Shown here piece by piece: positions 59,891 through 64,000 of a stretch of 64,000 nucleotides of DNA. Both the position numbers and the translations under genes were made by a program. The stretch is taken from positions 1 through 64,000 of the forward strand of contig CAMPKA010000013.1 in assembly GCA_946887075.1 (NCBI GenBank), read 5' to 3'. The notes under the pieces are model-generated. The model did no database searches and was not told the DNA's origin. It was given only the letters and a program-made list of their open reading frames with translations. This DNA comes from an uncultured Salinimicrobium sp. Its GTDB lineage: Bacteria; Bacteroidota; Bacteroidia; Flavobacteriales; Flavobacteriaceae. How positions within the stretch are numbered: the stretch's first letter is position 1; each line of letters starts with the position of its first letter.

Positions 59891-61033
59891 CTATTCCGTC
59901 ATCTGTTCGATAAAGATATACCTTCCCGTGAGATCATTGAACCAGATATCGTAGGTCCCTTCAGGAACCGGAATGTTCGGACCGTTCATAGTGGCTTTCC
60001 CTGAAGGGAAAGTATCCCCGCCCCAGTTGATATCCCAGGCATCTGCCGCCCGGAATTTAATCTCTCCGTCAGCGAGGGTAGCTCCGTTGTAATACCATAG
60101 GTGCGGATTGAACTCCGACTGAGTCAGGTCAACATCAGCTCCCCATCCGTCTGCACCGGTCTCGTACAATCCTGCCGTGGCGCTTCCCAGGAAACCGATG
60201 GTCTCGTACACCGCAGCTCCGCTGGCGTCATAAGGTTCGAAGCTGTAGGTCATTTCGTCGACATTCACCGTAAGCGTGTAATATCCCTCGGTATCCACCG
60301 TAAAGGCACCCGGATCAGCACCCAGAATATCGCTGCTGGTCAGGGTACCATTGTCCAGACCCCACTGAGGCTGCCATTGTCCCAGAACCTCCAGTAACTT
60401 GAACTCTCCGGCATTGAATTTCCCGGTGAAGTAGTAGAGATCAGGATTGGTCGGGTCGCGGAACAAGGGAATATTGTTCGCGTTATTATTCCACTGGTCA
60501 GGAGTAGCATTTCCGACAAGGTAGAAGTTTCTGAAGACCTCTTCTTCCCCTCCGCTCTCCGGAAGCAATACTGTCAGGGACTGTACCTCGGATACATGCG
60601 CAAGTTCTCCAGCGGTCCCCACGGAAGCCACAACCCTGAAATAAAGGGTTCCGGTGTTGGGCATTTCGGTTTCCGGGTCATTGTCCAGACCTGCGTCCTC
60701 AGCTAAATTGAGCAATTGCTGGACGGTCACGGCGATGTTGTTTCCGTCTGTAGCCCCAAGAACCGTGAAATTCTCAAAATCGGCGCTGGTCGATCCCTGT
60801 AGCTCATAGGTAACATTGGTCGGAACATCGGTCTCGATAGTATTCCATACAAAACGTTCTGCATTGTTCTCAGCCGTCTGATCGGTCAGCACATAAGTGG
60901 AACCGAAGGTGTTGATAAAGGCGATTCCTTCAGGATCGGGCTGGGTGGTGAATACGACATCATCATCGCTCGAGCAGGAAGTCAGTCCGGCCGTAGCAAC
61001 AAAGGTCATTATGAGCACTAAAAATTTTTTCAT
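59891..61033 (-). CDS. susE: SusE-family surface glycan-binding lipoprotein
   Basis: 380 residues. Lipobox 'GLTSCS', Cys20, followed by S-S-D-D-D, the classical flavobacterial surface signal. An N-terminal SusE-type Ig domain (about 30-160) is followed by two similar carbohydrate-binding modules (about 165-270 and 275-380), each with 'F.LVGNAT..QW' or 'IGFLGSATAGLYETGADGW' openings and Trp residues suited to glucan binding. It holds alpha-glucan on the surface. Third gene of the Sus set. Confidence 0.9.
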   Translation of the reverse strand: MKKFLVLIMTFVATAGLTSCSSDDDVVFTTQPDPEGIAFINTFGSTYVLTDQTAENNAERFVWNTIETDVPTNVTYELQGSTSADFENFTVLGATDGNNIAVTVQQLLNLAEDAGLDNDPETEMPNTGTLYFRVVASVGTAGELAHVSEVQSLTVLLPESGGEEEVFRNFYLVGNATPDQWNNNANNIPLFRDPTNPDLYYFTGKFNAGEFKLLEVLGQWQPQWGLDNGTLTSSDILGADPGAFTVDTEGYYTLTVNVDEMTYSFEPYDASGAAVYETIGFLGSATAGLYETGADGWGADVDLTQSEFNPHLWYYNGATLADGEIKFRAADAWDINWGGDTFPSGKATMNGPNIPVPEGTYDIWFNDLTGRYIFIEQMTE

Positions 61034-61050
61034 TTTTCTTGGTTTTATAA

Positions 61051-62667
61051 TTAGTATCCTGGGTTTTGTGTAAGATTGGTATTGACTCCCAGATCTGAAG
61101 CCGGGATTGGGTACAGGTTGCGGAAAGGTTCAGTGGTCATACCCTGAGGCACATTTCCCTTCCAAGCCCACACACCATTCTGGGTGAACATTTCGAACCT
61201 GATCAGATCTGTTCTTCGTTTGGCCTCCCAATAAAGCTCCCGACCTCTCTCGTCAATAATGAAATCCAGAGTAAGTTCGTCCATCTCCAGATTATGAGAG
61301 GGTCCGTCGTAGGCCCTTTCCCGGAGCAGGTTCACGTATTCAAGCGCCTGGTCCATACTTCCGTTTCCACCGCGCAGAACCGCTTCTGCGTACATCAGGT
61401 AGATATCCCCCAGCCTGAACAGTGGAAAATCGGTGTCGGGATGTTCCCCGGTTGGATCTGTTCCGGGATTTCCCTCTGAATCAATGTTCTTGAATTTGGC
61501 CACCGCATATCCGTGGCTGAACTGTGTGATATCGTTGATCTCCAGACTTTGCCCTTCCGTAAAGAACATCTCCCTTTCGTCTTCTGATTCGGCACCATCA
61601 GGGAAAAGGCTCACGAATTCCGGAGTGGTTCGAAGACCGCCCCATCCTGAATTCACTCCGAATTCTGAAGGCGGCATGTCTCCTCCGATCGCTGCACGAA
61701 TGATAAAGGTCATGCCTCCGAAGGACCGCGTATTAAGTCCATCGAAAGCAATCGGAAAGATTATCTCATCCTGTGCCCCGTTTTCGTCATTGTCTGCCAA
61801 AAAGAGATATTCATATTCGGGCACCAGGCTGTACCCGGCATCGATGATTTTTTGGGTATAGGTAATGACCTCATCATATCGTTCGGTACCGGTATATTCC
61901 TCGGCATTGAGGTAAAGGTTGGCCAGCAATGCCCAGACCGCTCCGCGATCGGCCCTTCCATATTCGTTCTGACGGGCCGCCACCATCTGTTCCTCAATGG
62001 CCAGAAGTTCGCTCTCGATATAGTTGAAAAGCTCCGCCCTCTGGATTTGTTCAGGTAAAAAGGCCCCCACAGGATCCTCTTCTGTAACGAAGGGAGGATT
62101 CCCGAAAAGATCGAGGGCATGATAATAGCTCAGGGCTCTTAAAAAACGCGCTTCTGCTCTGAACGTCTGGATCTCCTCCCGATCAGCCTGGTCGATGCCG
62201 TACCGGCTCAGATTTTCATCACTGGACTGGCGGATAAAGGCATTGGTCTGAGCAACCTGGTACATGATCCGGGAGTACATCGTTCTGATGAACTCGTTTC
62301 CCGAGGTCCACACCTGGGCATGGAGATCCAGAATGGTTCCGTCATTCCATCCGATGACTGCCTCGTCGGTGGGGAGTTCCTGCAACATCCAGTAAAGCCG
62401 GAGATACTGGGAAAATCCTTCGTCCAGTCCTTCCAGGTCAGGGCTTCCGGCAGGTCCCTGCTGTCCGCTGACCGCCAGGCCGGCGTACAATTTGGCCAGG
62501 AAGTTCTTATAGTTTTCAGGATCGCTGAAGATCTCATCCGCACCCTCCCGATTGTCCTCGGGAGAGAGCTCCAGTTCACTTTCGCAGGAGCCCAGAAGGA
62601 CCAGCCCGAGGAAAATGACGAGGATTGATTTTATTCTGCTATACATGTTCATATTTTTATGGTTCAT
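61051..62667 (-). CDS. susD: SusD/RagB-family outer-membrane lipoprotein
   Basis: 538 residues from ATG 62667, which follows the SusC stop directly (TAG-ATG); in-frame ATGs 5 and 7 codons on are alternative starts. Lipobox 'LLGSCES', Cys28. TPR-rich SusD fold with the N-terminal 'NYKNFLAKLYAGLAVSGQ' region, 'ARFLRALSYYHALDLFGNPPFV' and C-terminal 'RERAYDGP' and 'RGRELYWEAKRRTDLIRF' blocks. It is the lid of the SusC transporter and binds the oligosaccharide. Confidence 0.95.
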   Translation of the reverse strand: MNHKNMNMYSRIKSILVIFLGLVLLGSCESELELSPEDNREGADEIFSDPENYKNFLAKLYAGLAVSGQQGPAGSPDLEGLDEGFSQYLRLYWMLQELPTDEAVIGWNDGTILDLHAQVWTSGNEFIRTMYSRIMYQVAQTNAFIRQSSDENLSRYGIDQADREEIQTFRAEARFLRALSYYHALDLFGNPPFVTEEDPVGAFLPEQIQRAELFNYIESELLAIEEQMVAARQNEYGRADRGAVWALLANLYLNAEEYTGTERYDEVITYTQKIIDAGYSLVPEYEYLFLADNDENGAQDEIIFPIAFDGLNTRSFGGMTFIIRAAIGGDMPPSEFGVNSGWGGLRTTPEFVSLFPDGAESEDEREMFFTEGQSLEINDITQFSHGYAVAKFKNIDSEGNPGTDPTGEHPDTDFPLFRLGDIYLMYAEAVLRGGNGSMDQALEYVNLLRERAYDGPSHNLEMDELTLDFIIDERGRELYWEAKRRTDLIRFEMFTQNGVWAWKGNVPQGMTTEPFRNLYPIPASDLGVNTNLTQNPGY

Positions 62668-64000
62668 CTAAAAAGTAAGGTTCAGGCCAAGGACAAACAT
62701 TCTTGGCCTCGGATAGAAGTTATTGTCTATTCCACCGGCAATCTCCGGGTCCAGACCTTCGTAATCCGTTATGGTCAGCACATTGGTGGCCGTCAGCGAG
62801 GCTCCGAAATCCACCTTTTCTCCCGGGAAGAGATAGCCCACCGAGATATTGTCCAGCTTCACAAAATCAGAGCTCTGGATGTAGTAATCCGAAAAGAATT
62901 GGTTATCGATGAAGTCAGTTTCCAGGACATTGGCGTTAAAGTTGGAATAGTAAGGCTGTGGCGTAACGGTTCCGGCACTTCTGAATCCGGTGCTGGATTG
63001 CGTGTTATTATACATATATCCACCGAAACTTCCTCTGAAGGTAAAGCTGAAGGTGAAATCTTCATAGGTGAAGTTACTGGTAAAGCCCATAAAATAGTCG
63101 GGAGAAGCTTTCTTATAGGGTTGCCGATCCACCTCAGTGATGACCCCATCGCCATTAACATCTACATAGGCACCTTCGATCGGATCGCCGTTTTGGTCAT
63201 ATACCTGTCTGAATACAAAGAAAGTGGTGGGATCGATTCCGGTTTTCCAGAGTTGGATCATGTTTCCGACCCCTCCGCTGATCCCTCCCTGCGGAATGAA
63301 GAAGTTCGGATTGTCCCCGAGGGAAAGCTTTTCGATCTCCAGGTCCTGAAAGGTGATGTTGTAGTTCAGGCTCCAGTTCGCCTTTTCTGTTCGGATCACG
63401 TCCGCGTTAAGTCCTACTTCGATCCCTTTGCTCACGGTCTGGCCGACATTGGTCAGCAGCAGGTCGGAAAGGTTCGCTCCGGCCGGCACCGGCACTTGTG
63501 CCAGAAGCCCGTCGGTAGTCCTGTGATAGGCATCGACATTTCCGCTGAACCTGTTATCGAAAAAGCCGAAGTCCAGACCGACGTTGTAAGTCTCGAGCTC
63601 TTCCCATCGCAGGTCCCGATCGTACTCTTCCGGACGTAGCGTCTGATAGAAGGTTTCGCCGAACTGATAGCTCGCGCCTTCGGTACTCGGTGTGAAATAG
63701 GCGATATATCCGTAGTTGTCTCCGATTTCATAGTTACCCGTAACCCCGTAACCCGCACGTAGTTTTAATTGTGAAATGGTTTCGGAATCCTCCAGGAAAC
63801 TTTCGTTGTCAATCTTCCACCCGACGGAGACGGCAGGGAAACGGCTCCAGCGGTTTTCCTCACTGAATCTCGAAGACCCGTCCATCCGGTAGCTTCCTGA
63901 GATCAGGTACCGGTCCGCAATATCAAAGGAGGCCCTGGCGAAATAAGATTCAAGGGCATTCCTGTTGATGATTCTCGGAGCTACCACCCATTCGTTGTTT
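62668..64000 (-). CDS. susC: SusC/RagA TonB-dependent receptor, C-terminal part (cut by the window)
   Basis: Only the last ~444 residues are in the window; the frame is open to base 64000 and continues to the right. The visible part is the TonB-dependent barrel: 'SYRMDGSSRFSEENRW', 'LKLRAGYGVTGN', the C-terminal 'NVLTITDYEGLDPEI' and a final Phe ('LGLNLTF'), all hallmarks of SusC. It imports the oligosaccharide with SusD. The start, plug and any sigma/anti-sigma partners are outside the window. Confidence 0.93.
   Translation of the reverse strand, partial: NNEWVVAPRIINRNALESYFARASFDIADRYLISGSYRMDGSSRFSEENRWSRFPAVSVGWKIDNESFLEDSETISQLKLRAGYGVTGNYEIGDNYGYIAYFTPSTEGASYQFGETFYQTLRPEEYDRDLRWEELETYNVGLDFGFFDNRFSGNVDAYHRTTDGLLAQVPVPAGANLSDLLLTNVGQTVSKGIEVGLNADVIRTEKANWSLNYNITFQDLEIEKLSLGDNPNFFIPQGGISGGVGNMIQLWKTGIDPTTFFVFRQVYDQNGDPIEGAYVDVNGDGVITEVDRQPYKKASPDYFMGFTSNFTYEDFTFSFTFRGSFGGYMYNNTQSSTGFRSAGTVTPQPYYSNFNANVLETDFIDNQFFSDYYIQSSDFVKLDNISVGYLFPGEKVDFGASLTATNVLTITDYEGLDPEIAGGIDNNFYPRPRMFVLGLNLTF

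Noticed and set aside
62659..63639. 326-aa plus-strand frame opposite susC
   Set aside because: Shadow frame inside a clear SusC gene.
1..64000. CRISPR array, rRNA operon, insertion sequence or transposase
   Set aside because: No regularly spaced repeats, no rRNA sequence and no transposase frame were seen on either strand.

Overview
The window is a chromosomal segment of a Bacteroidota bacterium, almost certainly a marine Flavobacteriaceae. The evidence is a SusC/SusD/SusE set, the local FtsK-LolA-LptF-RibBA gene order, a GH3-type adenylating enzyme, Bacteroidota-style -7 boxes (TAnnTTTG) in place of sigma70 -10/-35 elements, almost no Shine-Dalgarno signal, and many secreted lipoproteins with acidic residues after the lipidated cysteine. 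Genus cannot be fixed from the sequence alone. Most genes are compact, moderate-GC housekeeping genes. The first ~1.7 kb is visibly AT-richer and looks accessory.

Layout. 1-1670: small tandem ORFs, a lipoprotein and an unrecognised protein, split by a 22-nt piece that reads as the 3' end of a tRNA-Leu and may be an integration scar. 1785-7112: tRNA-Ser(UGA) with its own promoter and terminator, exonuclease III, a GAF histidine kinase without a normal start codon, exonuclease VII (xseA/xseB), an OYE-family ene-reductase and a holin-like membrane protein. 7285-10485: a two-gene NHEJ operon (Ku, LigD). 10488-13751: AraC regulator, a 41-aa membrane peptide, nitroreductase, and RibBA with a degenerate RibA half. 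13781-18279: LptF/G-like permease, LolA, FtsK. 18391-20578: DgkA, Tpx, and a peroxiredoxin-thioredoxin-DUF6952 operon. 20726-25608: NhaC antiporter, DeoC/DeoD, a gamma-lyase and a divergent Lrp regulator. 25696-32432: lipoamide dehydrogenase, a small conserved protein, MATE exporter, a tail-less SSB, a 47-aa membrane peptide, and an NmrA-like/FAD-oxidoreductase pair. 32507-46807: M3 peptidase, TlpA-like thioredoxin, GH3 enzyme, large PAS histidine kinase, FMN reductase-PabB, TilS-DsbD, CocE-type hydrolase. 46831-48678: DUF885 lipoprotein.

48812-58363 is a coherent beta-galactoside locus: a sodium:sugar symporter, GalT and GalK on one side, and a divergent operon of a Nudix-winged-helix regulator, a GH2 lipoprotein and an 862-aa secreted clan GH-A-like hydrolase on the other. 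A 25-bp inverted repeat between galK and the Nudix gene overlaps the galK -7 box and is a good operator candidate. It has no SusCD pair of its own here.

58382-64000 (minus strand) is the downstream end of a Sus-like alpha-glucan utilisation locus: SusC (cut by the window edge), SusD, SusE and a surface-lipoprotein GH13 alpha-amylase, with a strong intrinsic terminator between SusE and the amylase.

The most interesting points are the Nudix-controlled galactose/galactan locus and its operator, three promoters placed exactly 6 nt before an ATG (predicted leaderless mRNAs), the kinase that seems to need an ATT start, the RibA-like domain with no zinc cysteines, and the possible tRNA-Leu scar next to AT-rich genes.
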